A DNA stretch of 64,000 bases. Source: Candidatus Thalassolituus haligoni (GTDB lineage Bacteria; Pseudomonadota; Gammaproteobacteria; Pseudomonadales; Oceanobacteraceae). The stretch spans positions 1,271,001-1,335,000 of the forward strand of contig NZ_CP139482.1 in assembly GCF_041222825.1 (NCBI RefSeq), in the 5' to 3' direction. The translations under genes and the position numbers were made by a program. Below, piece after piece: positions 1 to 9,671 of this stretch. A model generated the notes under the pieces. The model was not told the DNA's origin, did not search any database, and was given only the letters and a program-made list of their open reading frames with translations. Each line of letters begins with the position of its first letter. The stretch's first letter is position 1.

Positions 1-147
1 CGCATGCGCAGAAATAAAACGGTTAAGGAAACTGTATTGTCAGTGAAGAACGCATTTGAATATCAAAAGTTAGCTTCTGAAGTGACATTGAAATATGTAT
101 ATTTTTTGTTGGCTACAGCCGGTGCGGCAATAGCATTGCGGTGTTGA
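1..147 (+). CDS. possible small or 5'-truncated membrane protein
   Basis: An open frame runs from the left edge to a TGA at 145-147, with an ATG at position 4, giving at most 47 residues. The first half is basic and polar. The C-terminal half (KYVYFLLATAGAAIALRC) looks like one membrane segment. No ribosome binding site can be judged because the window begins here, so it could be the tail of a longer gene or a short membrane protein. A MITE-like element begins 40 bp downstream. I do not recognise the family, and the call rests only on composition. Confidence 0.3.
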   Translation, partial: RMRRNKTVKETVLSVKNAFEYQKLASEVTLKYVYFLLATAGAAIALRC

Positions 148-187
148 ATCTGGAGCAAAAGTTCAACTTTCTGATAGTCATCTTTTG

Positions 188-360
188 CTAGGAGTCTGTC
201 GGGCTGAGGGCTGCTCTACTGCGGAAAAGCTGAATCTGGCTCTTTTTTGAGCAAATTCTGGTTAAGTTAAATAGAACCACTATTCGCCTCAAATTTGCGC
301 AAAAATCGCTCAAACCAGTCTTTCCCTCGCGACGAACGCCTAAGTCCGACAGGCTCCTAG
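188..360. mobile_element. MITE-like element with 22-bp imperfect terminal inverted repeats
   Basis: The left end reads CTAGGAGTCTGTCGGGCTGA and the right end, reverse-complemented, reads CTAGGAGCCTGTCGGACTTA. The match extends to about 19 of 22 positions. The 173-bp interior is AT-rich and has no meaningful ORF. The structure fits a non-autonomous element mobilised by a transposase elsewhere. Both ends carry CTAG, so the target duplication cannot be separated from the terminal repeat. Confidence 0.65.
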
Positions 361-592
361 TGATGGCGTTGTTTTCTTGGAGTGTGGGTTTTTATTCAGG
401 ATGCAAATGGGATATCTATTTAATCCTGCACGACTCTGCGCCCACGGTCTGTATGATTTACGACAGACGGCTTTTCTTGATTCCGACAATCGCGCGGTAA
501 TTTTTTCTATTTTTCAATAAAATCAAAACGTTAGTGTGTGGTCTGGAGCTTGCAACAGCCGCTGTCAACTGACGTTCTTTTAAGTGTTGATT
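361..592. other. non-coding stretch upstream of the AAA+ ATPase
   Basis: Apart from the repeat end at 409-441, I see no convincing gene. Short ORFs on either strand have no ribosome binding site and no recognisable composition. No clear promoter was identified; the transcription start of the ATPase gene presumably lies here. Confidence 0.4.
409..441. repeat. solo end of the repeat family seen at 53242-53508
   Basis: About 32 bp here (containing TCTATTTAATCCTGCACG followed by a CTCTGCGC block) match the left terminus of the 267-bp element at 53242 with about two differences. The right-hand partner is missing, so this looks like a decayed half element. It lies about 150 bp upstream of the AAA+ ATPase gene. 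Confidence 0.6.
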
Positions 593-2302
593 ATGAAACT
601 GAACATTCATCGTATTTATGTAGAAGCGCTGGTCGAGCGTTTTCCGACGCTGTCGTTTTTGGCCGAACAGCTGCGTTTTGGTCATCGGGCGGAGGTGCCG
701 TTTGTCCAACTCACGGTCGATCAGCTCGGCTTTTTGAGTGAGTTGTATGCCGAGGCTGGCCCGGCAATGGCAGGCCAGGCGGCGCAGCTTGCGACGTTAA
801 AGCAGGCGATGGCGACGGAAGGGGAACGGTTTGAATCGGGTAATCTGGAGCTGCTGGTCGCGGCTATCACAGAATATTTGTTGCAGAATGTGATTAATGG
901 CTGGTTATTTCGGGTGGTGACTTCCGGCAAACCTATTGCCTATCTGGTTACCCGCATCGATTTTACGCCGCCCGGTGAGGAAGAAACGGGCCGGATCATG
1001 CTGGAGTTAAAAGCCAATGCCATGGCTAAAATCTCGACCGAAAATCTGATTATTCGTGAGCGTGATATCGAGGATCATACACTGGCGGAAATTTTCGCCA
1101 GCAAGGGATTTCTGAAAGAAACTCCTGAGTTAATAGCCGCTTACGATGCATCAGCCAGTCGTTTTTTTGACTGGCGTTCCGACTACGGGATGCAGTTTTC
1201 CGGCGCGGGTACGGGCATTTTTGCTGAAGATCCGGGTTCCAGTCATCGCACAACCGACTGGTCGCGTAAGAATCTGGTGGTTTTGTCGTCGGGTGGTGGC
1301 AAGGCCCGGTTGGTGAACGATGAGGAAGTGCTCAAGGAGCGTGAGTTGACGTTGGATGCGCCGGGTCAGATTCTGGGTAAATACCTGCGCAAGGCCGGGC
1401 GCAGTATGAATTTTGACGAGAAGGTGGAGCGACGGGTTGAAGCCCTGATGGCGAATGTTCCAGAGGGTGTGTTTACCCAGTTGCCGGTTCACGGCTATAT
1501 GCTGATGTTCCATCTGGAACTGCATCATCATGTCTGGGTGCATGTTGATGATATGGAACCTTATATTTATCAACCAGAGCTGAAAGACAAACTGATTTTG
1601 CCGCCGGAGCAAACCGATCTGATTGATATTCTGACGGCAGAAATGGACGTGCTGATGGACGATATTGTCGAAGGCAAATCCGGTGGTACGACGGTGTTGT
1701 GTGCCGGGCCGCCAGGGGTGGGCAAAACCCTGACGGCGGAGGTGTACTCGGAAATTATCAAACGGCCGTTATATCGGGTGCATTCCGGGCAGTTGGGTCT
1801 GAATGTGAAGGAAATGGAGTTGGCGCTGAAGGATACCCTGACCAGAGCGCAGCGCTGGGGTGCGGTGATGTTGATTGATGAGGCGGATGTGTATATCAAG
1901 CGCCGGGATGACAATATTGCCGCCAATGCCGTGGTCGGAGTGTTCCTGCGGGTGCTGGAATACTTTAATGGCCTGCTGTTTCTGACCACTAACCGGGTGG
2001 AAGATATTGATGAGGCTATCGTCTCCCGTTGTATCGCACTGATCAAATACCATCCACCGGAACGGGCCGATCGGCAAAAAATCTGGGATGTGATGACGCG
2101 CCAGTTCGGATTGGAGATCGGTACCGAATTGCTGGAAACCCTGACCGATGTCTTTCCGGCGGCGACCGGGCGAGACATTAAAGGGTTGTCACGACTGGTG
2201 TCCAAATATTGCCTGTACAAGTCGACGGAGCCAACGCTGGAGGCGTTCGAGCGCTGCAGTGTTTTTCGGGGTATGGATATCGACCACAGCAAACGCAGAT
2301 AG
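593..2302 (+). CDS. AAA+ family ATPase of unknown role
   Basis: A protein of 569 residues from the ATG at 593; a GTG three codons upstream is a possible alternative, and no strong ribosome binding site decides between them. The first 330 residues match no domain I recognise. The C-terminal part is a classical AAA+ module: Walker A GPPGVGKT at about 372-379, Walker B MLIDEAD at about 426-432, a sensor-1 stretch LLFLTTNR, and an arginine-finger-like VSRC about 12 residues later. AAA+ proteins of this kind usually form ring oligomers that remodel protein substrates. It lies alone upstream of the flagellar operon, with a 108-bp tandem repeat after its stop. Nothing in the sequence ties it to motility. 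The ATPase call is secure; the function is not known. Confidence 0.85.
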   Translation: MKLNIHRIYVEALVERFPTLSFLAEQLRFGHRAEVPFVQLTVDQLGFLSELYAEAGPAMAGQAAQLATLKQAMATEGERFESGNLELLVAAITEYLLQNVINGWLFRVVTSGKPIAYLVTRIDFTPPGEEETGRIMLELKANAMAKISTENLIIRERDIEDHTLAEIFASKGFLKETPELIAAYDASASRFFDWRSDYGMQFSGAGTGIFAEDPGSSHRTTDWSRKNLVVLSSGGGKARLVNDEEVLKERELTLDAPGQILGKYLRKAGRSMNFDEKVERRVEALMANVPEGVFTQLPVHGYMLMFHLELHHHVWVHVDDMEPYIYQPELKDKLILPPEQTDLIDILTAEMDVLMDDIVEGKSGGTTVLCAGPPGVGKTLTAEVYSEIIKRPLYRVHSGQLGLNVKEMELALKDTLTRAQRWGAVMLIDEADVYIKRRDDNIAANAVVGVFLRVLEYFNGLLFLTTNRVEDIDEAIVSRCIALIKYHPPERADRQKIWDVMTRQFGLEIGTELLETLTDVFPAATGRDIKGLSRLVSKYCLYKSTEPTLEAFERCSVFRGMDIDHSKRR

Positions 2303-2303
2303 C

Positions 2304-2571
2304 ATTGGCGTTGATACGCACGATGGCTGGCGAGCATGGCAGCTCGCCCTCCCAGCGGCTGTGAATCTTCTGGGAGCGCAGGCCGCCGTGCCTGCTAACT
2401 CTGCTAATCGTATTGATGTTGATACGCACGATGGCTGGCGAGCATGGCAGCTCGTCCTCCCAGCGGCTGTGAATCTTCTGGGAGCGCAGGCCGCCGTGCC
2501 TGCTAACTCTGCTAATCGTATTGATGTTGATACGCACGATGGCTGGCGAGCATGGCAGCTCGCCCTCCCAG
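2304..2571. repeat. 108-bp palindrome-rich tandem repeat, about 2.5 copies
   Basis: Near-identical units begin near 2304, 2412 and 2520; the landmark GATACGCACG recurs at 2313, 2421 and 2529, an exact 108-bp period. Each full unit contains three inverted repeats: GGCGAGC/GCTCGCC, CTCCCAG/CTGGGAG and GCAGGC/GCCTGC. The third copy stops after the CTCCCAGC segment. Because 108 is divisible by three, the frames stay open and give false repetitive ORFs on both strands. It sits between the AAA+ ATPase stop and the fliE promoter, and resembles an intergenic palindromic repeat rather than coding sequence. Confidence 0.85.
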
Positions 2572-2626
2572 CTTTCTCTTTCCAGCTTTTTCTCCGCCTT
2601 TCTCCCCGTTCTTTCTTTTCACAACT

Positions 2627-2642
2627 TGGCAAGCTAGTTGCT
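2627..2642 (+). promoter_or_regulatory. sigma-54 promoter for the fliE operon
   Basis: TGGCAAG-CTAG-TTGCT matches the -24/-12 consensus TGGCACG-N4-TTGCT with one mismatch. The invariant GG (2628-2629) and GC (2640-2641) are separated by exactly 10 nt. The predicted start is near 2653, about 120 nt before fliE. In Pseudomonas and Vibrio the fliE operon is transcribed by RpoN with an enhancer-binding protein (FleQ/FleR type), which supports the assignment. Confidence 0.85.
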
Positions 2643-2684
2643 CTATCCCCTGTAGTGCTCAATTTTGTGTATTTCCGCCAAAAA

Positions 2685-2709
2685 GACGTCACTTTTTTAC
2701 TGTGACGTC
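2685..2709. promoter_or_regulatory. inverted repeat in the fliE leader
   Basis: GACGTCAC and GTGACGTC form a perfect 8-bp inverted repeat around a 9-nt T-rich loop, between the sigma-54 start and fliE. It could be an operator for a dimeric regulator or an RNA hairpin in the leader. No regulator can be assigned from the sequence. Confidence 0.5.
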
Positions 2710-2771
2710 AGACGGTAAATCGTCAGTGTCAATGCGCTGGCGAGCGGATAAACCAGTCATGGGGAAGGATT

Positions 2772-3263
2772 ATGGTTAATCGTGTTGATGTGAATTCGGT
2801 TTTGATGCAGATGCGTCAGGTCAAAACCCAGCTTCGTAGCCAGCAAGAACAGATGTCTGCTTCGCAGCTGCAACAGCCAATCAATCCGAGCTTGTCGGCC
2901 AGAACCACGACGCAAGTGACCTCCGGCAGCTCGGTTGGCGGTATTAATCCTGCTTCGTTTCAGTCGCAGCTAAACCAACAGCTGGATACAGCAATTGGTA
3001 CGGCGGCGTCGGGCCAGCCTCAACGGGGCGATAACAGCGTCCCCGATTTCCAGACCATGTTGGGAAATGCCGTTAATGGCGTTAACGCAACCCAACAACA
3101 TTCTGCCAGCCTGGCCAGCCGTTTTGAGCAGGGTGATCCGACTATTGATCTGCCAGAGGTAATGATCGCGATGCAGAAGTCCTCTGTCTCGTTTCAGGCC
3201 ATGACCCAGGTACGTAACAAGCTGGTCGAAGCCTATAAAGACGTCATGAACATGCCGCTGTAA
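2772..3263 (+). CDS. fliE: flagellar hook-basal body protein FliE
   Basis: FliE forms the junction between the MS ring and the proximal rod and is needed before the rod and export gate assemble. The C-terminal half carries the family signature, [18 protein letters not shown] followed by a helical ending at residue 163. At 163 residues it is longer than the usual 105-110; the extra length is a Gln/Ser-rich N-terminal region. A strong ribosome site (GGGGAAGG at 2761) precedes the ATG. It is the first gene of the fliEFGHIJ series behind a sigma-54 promoter. Confidence 0.93.
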   Translation: MVNRVDVNSVLMQMRQVKTQLRSQQEQMSASQLQQPINPSLSARTTTQVTSGSSVGGINPASFQSQLNQQLDTAIGTAASGQPQRGDNSVPDFQTMLGNAVNGVNATQQHSASLASRFEQGDPTIDLPEVMIAMQKSSVSFQAMTQVRNKLVEAYKDVMNMPL

Positions 3264-3312
3264 GTGGCCGTCGTGATGACGTTATCTAATCCATCATTCA
3301 GGAAGTACGGTC

Positions 3313-5004
3313 ATGGCTGATTTACCTGCCAAAGCAGAAGATGTCGCCGCTGCGGGAGTTGATCCCCACAAGGCAGATGAGTTGGCATCCGGTTCCGGCC
3401 ATCCGGTACTGTTGGGTTTTAACAAGCTGCCGATGGCTCGCCAGATTGCCACGATTGGTGGGATTGCTCTGGTCATTGCGCTGTCGATTGCGATTTTGCT
3501 CTGGTCGCAGGAGCCAAGCTGGAAGCCGTTGATTCATCGTCTGCAAGACCATAACGCCCAAGATATTATTGAAGTACTGCAGCGCGAAGGCATTGCCTTT
3601 GAAATTGATCCTGGCAGCCAGATTCTGTTGGTCGAAGCGGCGGATCTGCACGAAGCTCGTATGAAGCTGGCCGCTGCCAGCCTGATCGATGACAAGACCG
3701 TCGGCCTGGAAGTGCTGGATAAAGACAGCTCGCTGGGCACCAGTCAGTTTATCGAAAATGCCCGCTACCGCCGGGGCCTGGAGGGAGAGCTGGCACGTAC
3801 TATTGCCAGTGTCAAATCGGTGCGTAATGCCAGGGTGCATTTGGCGTTACCCAAACAATCGGTGTTTGTGCGGGATCAGCGCAAGCCAAGAGCCTCGGTC
3901 TTTCTGGAGCTGTTTCCGGGGCGGGATCTGTCCAAAGATCAGGTCGAAGCCATTATCAATCTGGTGGCGTCCAGTGTCAGCGAGATGGATCGCAGTGACG
4001 TCTCGGTGGTCGACCAGCACGGTAATTTGCTTTCCAAGGTGGAAGAAGCCAGTGAAGAAATGCTGGCGGCCAAACAGCTGGACTACAGCCAGAGAGTGGA
4101 AGACAACATCATTCAGGCGGTGAACAACATTCTGAAACCGGTACTGGGTGAGAACAACTACAAGGCCGAAGTCTCCGCCGACGTCGACTTTACCCGGCTG
4201 GAACAGGCCGAGGAACTCTACAACCCTGACCTGATCGCCCTGCGCAGTGAGCAGCTGGTCGATGAAGCCAACGGCGACAACGCGGCGGGCGGTATTCCCG
4301 GTGCCTTGTCCAACCAGCCGCCAGCGGCGGCTACCGCGCCAGAGCAGGCCATCGGAACTGGTGCTGCCGCAGGAACGGGCAAGCGTCGCTCGGAAGCTAC
4401 CCGGAATTACGAAATCGACCGGACACTGAGCTTTAAACAGCATCAAGTGGGACGTCTGAAACGATTGACCGTTGCCGTGGTGGTGAATGACCGCGAAACG
4501 ACCAACGCGGAAGGTGAGGTGGTCTATATTCCATGGACAGATAACGATTTGCAGCGCCTGGAAATACTGGTCAGGGATACCGTTGGGTTTAACGCGTCTC
4601 GTGGGGACAGCGTTAACGTCATCAACTCGCCCTTTATGGGCAAGCGGGATCTGGCGCTGGGTGAACCCGAATTCTGGACCCAACCCTGGTTCTGGGAAAT
4701 TCTCAAACAAGTGTTAGCGGGTCTGTTTATTCTGATTCTGATCTTTGGTGTGATCCGGCCGACATTCCGCAGCCTCTCCCACAAGGGCGAAGATGACGAT
4801 GGCATCCTGCTGGATGAGCTCGAAGATGCCGACTCCGGTATGGATGAAGACAAGGTCTCCATCGCCGGAATGGAACAACTGCTGTTGCCTGGTGCTTCCG
4901 AAAGTTATGAACGTCAGCTGGATGCAATCAAGGGATTGATTGCTGAAGACCCGGCTCGGGTAGCACAAGCTGTCATCAAATGGGTGAATGAAGAAAATGC
5001 CTGA
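3313..5004 (+). CDS. fliF: flagellar MS-ring protein FliF
   Basis: This 563-residue protein builds the MS ring, the membrane platform of the flagellar basal body. It has a cytoplasmic N-terminus, a first membrane segment at about 46-64, the periplasmic ring-building YscJ/FliF domains, a Pro/Ala-rich loop near 330-355, a second membrane segment at about 459-481, and an acidic cytoplasmic tail that in this family binds FliG. Length matches the family. Its end overlaps the start of fliG by 17 bp, suggesting translational coupling. A GGAAG ribosome site lies just upstream of the ATG. Confidence 0.97.
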   Translation: MADLPAKAEDVAAAGVDPHKADELASGSGHPVLLGFNKLPMARQIATIGGIALVIALSIAILLWSQEPSWKPLIHRLQDHNAQDIIEVLQREGIAFEIDPGSQILLVEAADLHEARMKLAAASLIDDKTVGLEVLDKDSSLGTSQFIENARYRRGLEGELARTIASVKSVRNARVHLALPKQSVFVRDQRKPRASVFLELFPGRDLSKDQVEAIINLVASSVSEMDRSDVSVVDQHGNLLSKVEEASEEMLAAKQLDYSQRVEDNIIQAVNNILKPVLGENNYKAEVSADVDFTRLEQAEELYNPDLIALRSEQLVDEANGDNAAGGIPGALSNQPPAAATAPEQAIGTGAAAGTGKRRSEATRNYEIDRTLSFKQHQVGRLKRLTVAVVVNDRETTNAEGEVVYIPWTDNDLQRLEILVRDTVGFNASRGDSVNVINSPFMGKRDLALGEPEFWTQPWFWEILKQVLAGLFILILIFGVIRPTFRSLSHKGEDDDGILLDELEDADSGMDEDKVSIAGMEQLLLPGASESYERQLDAIKGLIAEDPARVAQAVIKWVNEENA

Positions 5005-6013
5005 TACCGGAAATGATCCAAGCAAACTCAGTCGTGTTGAGCGAGCTGCTATCCTGCTGATGAGTCTGGGTGAAAAGGACGCAGCAGAAATTCTCAAACA
5101 AATGGGGCCAAAAGAAGTACAGAAAGTGGGTACTGCCATGGCAACACTGACCAATATTCATCAGACCCAGGTCGAAAACGTGGTGGCTGAATTTCTCGAA
5201 GCTGTGTCTGGCCAGACCGGTATGGGTCTCGGCTCGGATGACTATATCCGCAATATGCTGACGCAGGCGCTGGGCTCCGACAAGGCTGGGGCCTTGATCG
5301 ACCGAATTCTGCTGGGGGGTAATACCTCGGGTCTGGATTCACTCAAATGGATGGAACCCCGCCAGGTCGCGGATCTGATCCGTCAAGAGCATCCGCAGAT
5401 CCAGGCGATTGTGGTGTCGTATCTGGATTCCGACCAGTCGGCAGAAATTCTTTCCAACTTTGATGAAAAGGTTCGTCTCGACATCATCATGCGTGTTGCC
5501 TCACTGGAAGCGGTGCAACCGGCGGCGTTAAAAGAGCTGAATGATATTCTTGAGCGTCAATTCTCTGGCAAGGCCGGTGCACAAACGACCACCATGGGCG
5601 GCGTCAAGGTGGCCGCCAATATCGTCAACATGGTCGACAGCACCATGGCAGCCGAGCTGTTGGAGCGGATTATCGAGGTCGACGAGGATCTGGGTACCCA
5701 GATCCAGGATTTGATGTTTGTGTTCGACAACCTCGGCGACGTCGACGATCGGGGGATTCAGGCGCTGTTGCGCGAAGTTTCCACCGATCTGCTGGTTGTT
5801 TCCCTTAAAGGTGCCGATCCCATGGTGCAGGAAAAAATCTTCAAGAACATGTCCAAACGCGCTGCTGAATTGCTGCGTGACGATCTTGAGGCCAAAGGGC
5901 CGGTCAAGGTCAGCGAAGTGGAAGGTGCGCAAAAGGAAATCCTGACCATTGCCCGTCGTCTGGCGGATGCTGGCGAGATTGTGCTGGGCGGTGGCGGCGA
6001 GGCCATGATGTAA
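4988..6013 (+). CDS. fliG: flagellar motor switch protein FliG
   Basis: FliG (341 residues) couples the rotor to the stator and forms the top of the C ring with FliM and FliN. The N-terminal domain ([13 protein letters not shown]) binds FliF, the middle domain contains the EHPQ motif ([10 protein letters not shown], about 133) that contacts FliM, and the C-terminal domain holds the torque helix with alternating charges ([16 protein letters not shown]). The start lies inside fliF. An in-frame ATG three codons later is possible. fliH begins one base after its stop codon. Confidence 0.97.
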   Translation: MKKMPDTGNDPSKLSRVERAAILLMSLGEKDAAEILKQMGPKEVQKVGTAMATLTNIHQTQVENVVAEFLEAVSGQTGMGLGSDDYIRNMLTQALGSDKAGALIDRILLGGNTSGLDSLKWMEPRQVADLIRQEHPQIQAIVVSYLDSDQSAEILSNFDEKVRLDIIMRVASLEAVQPAALKELNDILERQFSGKAGAQTTTMGGVKVAANIVNMVDSTMAAELLERIIEVDEDLGTQIQDLMFVFDNLGDVDDRGIQALLREVSTDLLVVSLKGADPMVQEKIFKNMSKRAAELLRDDLEAKGPVKVSEVEGAQKEILTIARRLADAGEIVLGGGGEAMM

Positions 6014-6014
6014 C

Positions 6015-7218
<1,204 letters not shown>

Positions 7219-7232
<14 letters not shown>

Positions 7233-8562
7233 CGCCTGGGCGCAACTACCGGCGGTTAAAACCACCTATCACCCCAGAGTGACCGGAAGACTGGTACGCA
7301 TGGTCGGGCTAACTCTGGAAGCCGTGGGCCTGAATGTACGTATCGGTGATCGCTGCGCGGTAGAACGCACCAGTCACGCGGATCGGACGGATCAAATAGA
7401 AGCCGAAGTGGTCGGTTTTGACGATCAGCGCGTCTTCCTGATGCCAATCGAACAGGTGGATGGGCTCAAGCCCGGTGCCAGGGTCTGGGCATTGAATGGC
7501 AGCGCGGATGTACCGGTTGGCTACGGCCTGCTGGGTCGGGTTCTGGATGGAACCGGACGACCATTAGATGGTAAAGGGCCGTTGCTGCAACCGCAGCAAG
7601 GGCATTTGCAGGGCCAGCCAATTAACCCGTTACAGCGTGATCCGATCCGGACACCCATCGATGTGGGTATCCGGGCCATTAACAGCATGCTGACAGTAGG
7701 GCGTGGTCAACGTATCGGTTTGTTTGCTGGCAGTGGTGTGGGTAAAAGCATGCTATTGGGCATGATGACCCGCTTTACCACCGCCGATATTGTGGTGGTG
7801 GGCCTGATTGGCGAACGCGGCCGCGAAGTGAAGGAATTTATCGACGATATTCTGGGCGAAGAAGGGATGGCGCGAGCGGTGGTGATTGCTTCCCCGGCTG
7901 ACGATTCTCCGCTGATGCGACTGCGAGCAGCCCAATATTGTACGGCGGTGGCGGAATTCTACCGCGATCAGGGTGAGCAGGTGTTACTGCTGATGGACTC
8001 GCTCACCCGTTACGCTCAGGCCCAACGTGAAATTGCTCTGGCAGTGGGTGAGCCGCCAGCGACCAAGGGTTATCCGCCTTCGGTGTTTAACAAGCTGCCG
8101 AAGCTGGTGGAACGTACGGGTAATGGGGTGGCTGGTGGTGGCTCGATTACGGCGTTTTATACCGTTTTGAGTGAAGGCGACGATATGCAGGATCCGATTG
8201 CGGATGCCAGCCGGGCCATTCTCGATGGCCATATCGTCTTGTCCCGGCGCTTGGCCGAAGAAGGTCATTACCCGGCTATCGATGTTGAGGCGTCGGTCAG
8301 CCGGGTGATGCCCCATATTGTCCCACCACACTGGCTACAGCGCGCTCAGCTGGTCAAGCAGCTGGTGTCTCACTACCGCCAGAATCAGGATCTTATCAGT
8401 GTGGGTGCTTATCAGAAGGGCAGCGACCCGATGCTGGATCTGGCGATAGAGCGCTTGCCCGCGATCAAAAATATGTTGCGTCAGCGACTGGATGAAGGTG
8501 CCAGTCTGGCTGACAGCGAAGCGCAACTGACGGCACTGATTCCGGCGTTAGCTGCCGGGTAG
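7219..8562 (+). CDS. fliI: flagellum-specific export ATPase FliI
   Basis: FliI (447 residues) is the hexameric ATPase at the base of the flagellar type III export apparatus. It shows the F1-beta-like fold: Walker A AGSGVGKS at about 169-177, Walker [10 protein letters not shown], and the family segment [14 protein letters not shown]. Length matches the family. The start overlaps the end of fliH by 14 bp, so translation is probably coupled. The FliH tail lies immediately upstream. Confidence 0.97.
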
Positions 8563-8616
8563 CACCCCGTATAGCCCCGACGTAACTATGACGGCACCCC
8601 AAACAGGAAGGTAACC

Positions 8617-9084
8617 ATGCCCGATGCTCGCCGTTTTCATCCCCGCGCCCGCCGTTTGCTACCGATATGGCAACAGGCTCAGCGTGCAGAACAGCAGGCG
8701 CTGGCAGCCTGGGGACGGTTGCAGCAACAGCAGCTACAGGAGTTGCAGCAACAGCAACAGCTCGAAGGCTACGCGGGTGATTACCGGCAGCAGCTTGCGG
8801 CTCCCGGTTCAGCCGCACTCTCCGGTGCCAATGTGCAGAATCTGCTTGGCTTCCTGAGTCAGGTGGAGCAAGCGGCCAATCGGCAGGCCGAACAGCTGGC
8901 GCAGCTGGATGTCAGAATCTGCCGCGCACGTGATTTTTATCTGGGCTTAAAAGCGAAGTCAGATGGCTTGGCCCGGTTGATGGACAAGCTGGATCAGGAG
9001 TTCCACAACCAGGCAGTCCAGGCAGAACAGCGTCAAGCCGATGAATGGAGTACGCGCCAGGCATGTCAGCCAGTACGCCGTTAG
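8617..9084 (+). CDS. fliJ: flagellar export chaperone FliJ
   Basis: A 155-residue, Gln-rich coiled-coil protein in the expected place after fliI. FliJ sits in the centre of the FliI hexamer and links the ATPase to the FlhA export gate. The sequence is helical and charged throughout with no membrane segment, as usual for this poorly conserved family (about 147 residues). An AGGAAGG ribosome site precedes the ATG. The assignment rests on position, length and coiled-coil character as much as on sequence. Confidence 0.87.
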   Translation: MPDARRFHPRARRLLPIWQQAQRAEQQALAAWGRLQQQQLQELQQQQQLEGYAGDYRQQLAAPGSAALSGANVQNLLGFLSQVEQAANRQAEQLAQLDVRICRARDFYLGLKAKSDGLARLMDKLDQEFHNQAVQAEQRQADEWSTRQACQPVRR

Positions 9085-9129
9085 GGCTTGCTTGCAATAG
9101 CCGGGAGTACTGATCGTCATCTGTCACTT

Positions 9130-9183
9130 CCAGACCCAGACCCAGACCCAGACCCAGACCCAGACCCAGACCCAGACCCAGAC
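9130..9183 (+). repeat. CCAGAC hexanucleotide array, 9 copies
   Basis: 54 bp of perfect CCAGAC repeats lie in the gap between fliJ and the STAS gene, where no convincing gene is seen. A chance reading frame gives Pro-Asp repeats but lacks a ribosome site. It is a second, different hexamer array within 2 kb of the GAGCCA array in fliH. Confidence 0.9.
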
Positions 9184-9232
9184 AAAACAGCAGCCAATGC
9201 TGAATCATCAAAAAAAAACCTCCAGTTTCTAG

Positions 9233-9249
9233 CGGCTCGCTGTGAGCCG
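9233..9249 (+). terminator. hairpin between fliJ and the chemosensory genes
   Basis: CGGCTC-GCTGT-GAGCCG forms a 6-bp GC-rich stem about 40 bp before the STAS gene. A run of A precedes it and a weak TCTAATCTT follows, so it is at best a partial terminator or attenuator separating fliEFGHIJ from the chemotaxis genes. Confidence 0.35.
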
Positions 9250-9289
9250 TCTAATCTTAGCATCAGGTTATCTACTTTAAGGATGCAGC

Positions 9290-9586
9290 ATGAGCCAGTC
9301 AGTCACCATTGAATGTGGTGCCAGACTCAGCATTGAGCGAGTCGAGGCGTTGCACCAGGAAATGGAAATTGCGGTGCGAGATGCCTGCGATATCCAGCTT
9401 CATGCCGCTGATGTGCAGTATTGCGACAGCGCTGGCCTGCAGTTACTGGTGGCGTTGTTGGATGTCGTATCCGGCTCTGGCCATTACGTTTGTTGGGCCA
9501 GTGTTTCCCCGGTCATCATCGATACCTGCGCAATTTTGGGCTTGAGCCAAGCCTTGCAGCTGGAAAACGAGATGTCCGGGGCCTGA
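9290..9586 (+). CDS. STAS-domain protein (anti-sigma factor antagonist type)
   Basis: A 98-residue STAS domain of the SpoIIAA/MlaB type. The motif CDSAGLQLL places a candidate phosphorylation serine at residue 47. Such proteins act as phosphorylation-switched partners of anti-sigma factors or in signalling complexes. It directly precedes cheY and cheA, an arrangement also seen in some accessory chemosensory clusters, so it may modulate the array rather than a sigma factor. A separate STAS protein is encoded at 17546. The specific partner is not known. Confidence 0.85.
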   Translation: MSQSVTIECGARLSIERVEALHQEMEIAVRDACDIQLHAADVQYCDSAGLQLLVALLDVVSGSGHYVCWASVSPVIIDTCAILGLSQALQLENEMSGA

Positions 9587-9671
9587 ACAGAATTTTTAAT
9601 CCTTTACCCGGCTCGGGTAAATCGACTGATCTATGCAATCGGTCAATCAAGAAGCACATGGGAGTCCAGTT

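Noticed and set aside
2148..2705. Repetitive ORF of 185 codons across the 108-bp tandem repeat
   Set aside because: It overlaps the AAA+ gene in another frame, has no ribosome site, and its 36-residue repeat is a by-product of the palindromic DNA unit, which is open in several frames on both strands.
9088..9312. Plus-strand ORF with Pro-Asp repeats after fliJ
   Set aside because: No ribosome site and it runs into the STAS gene in another frame; the repeat comes from the CCAGAC array.
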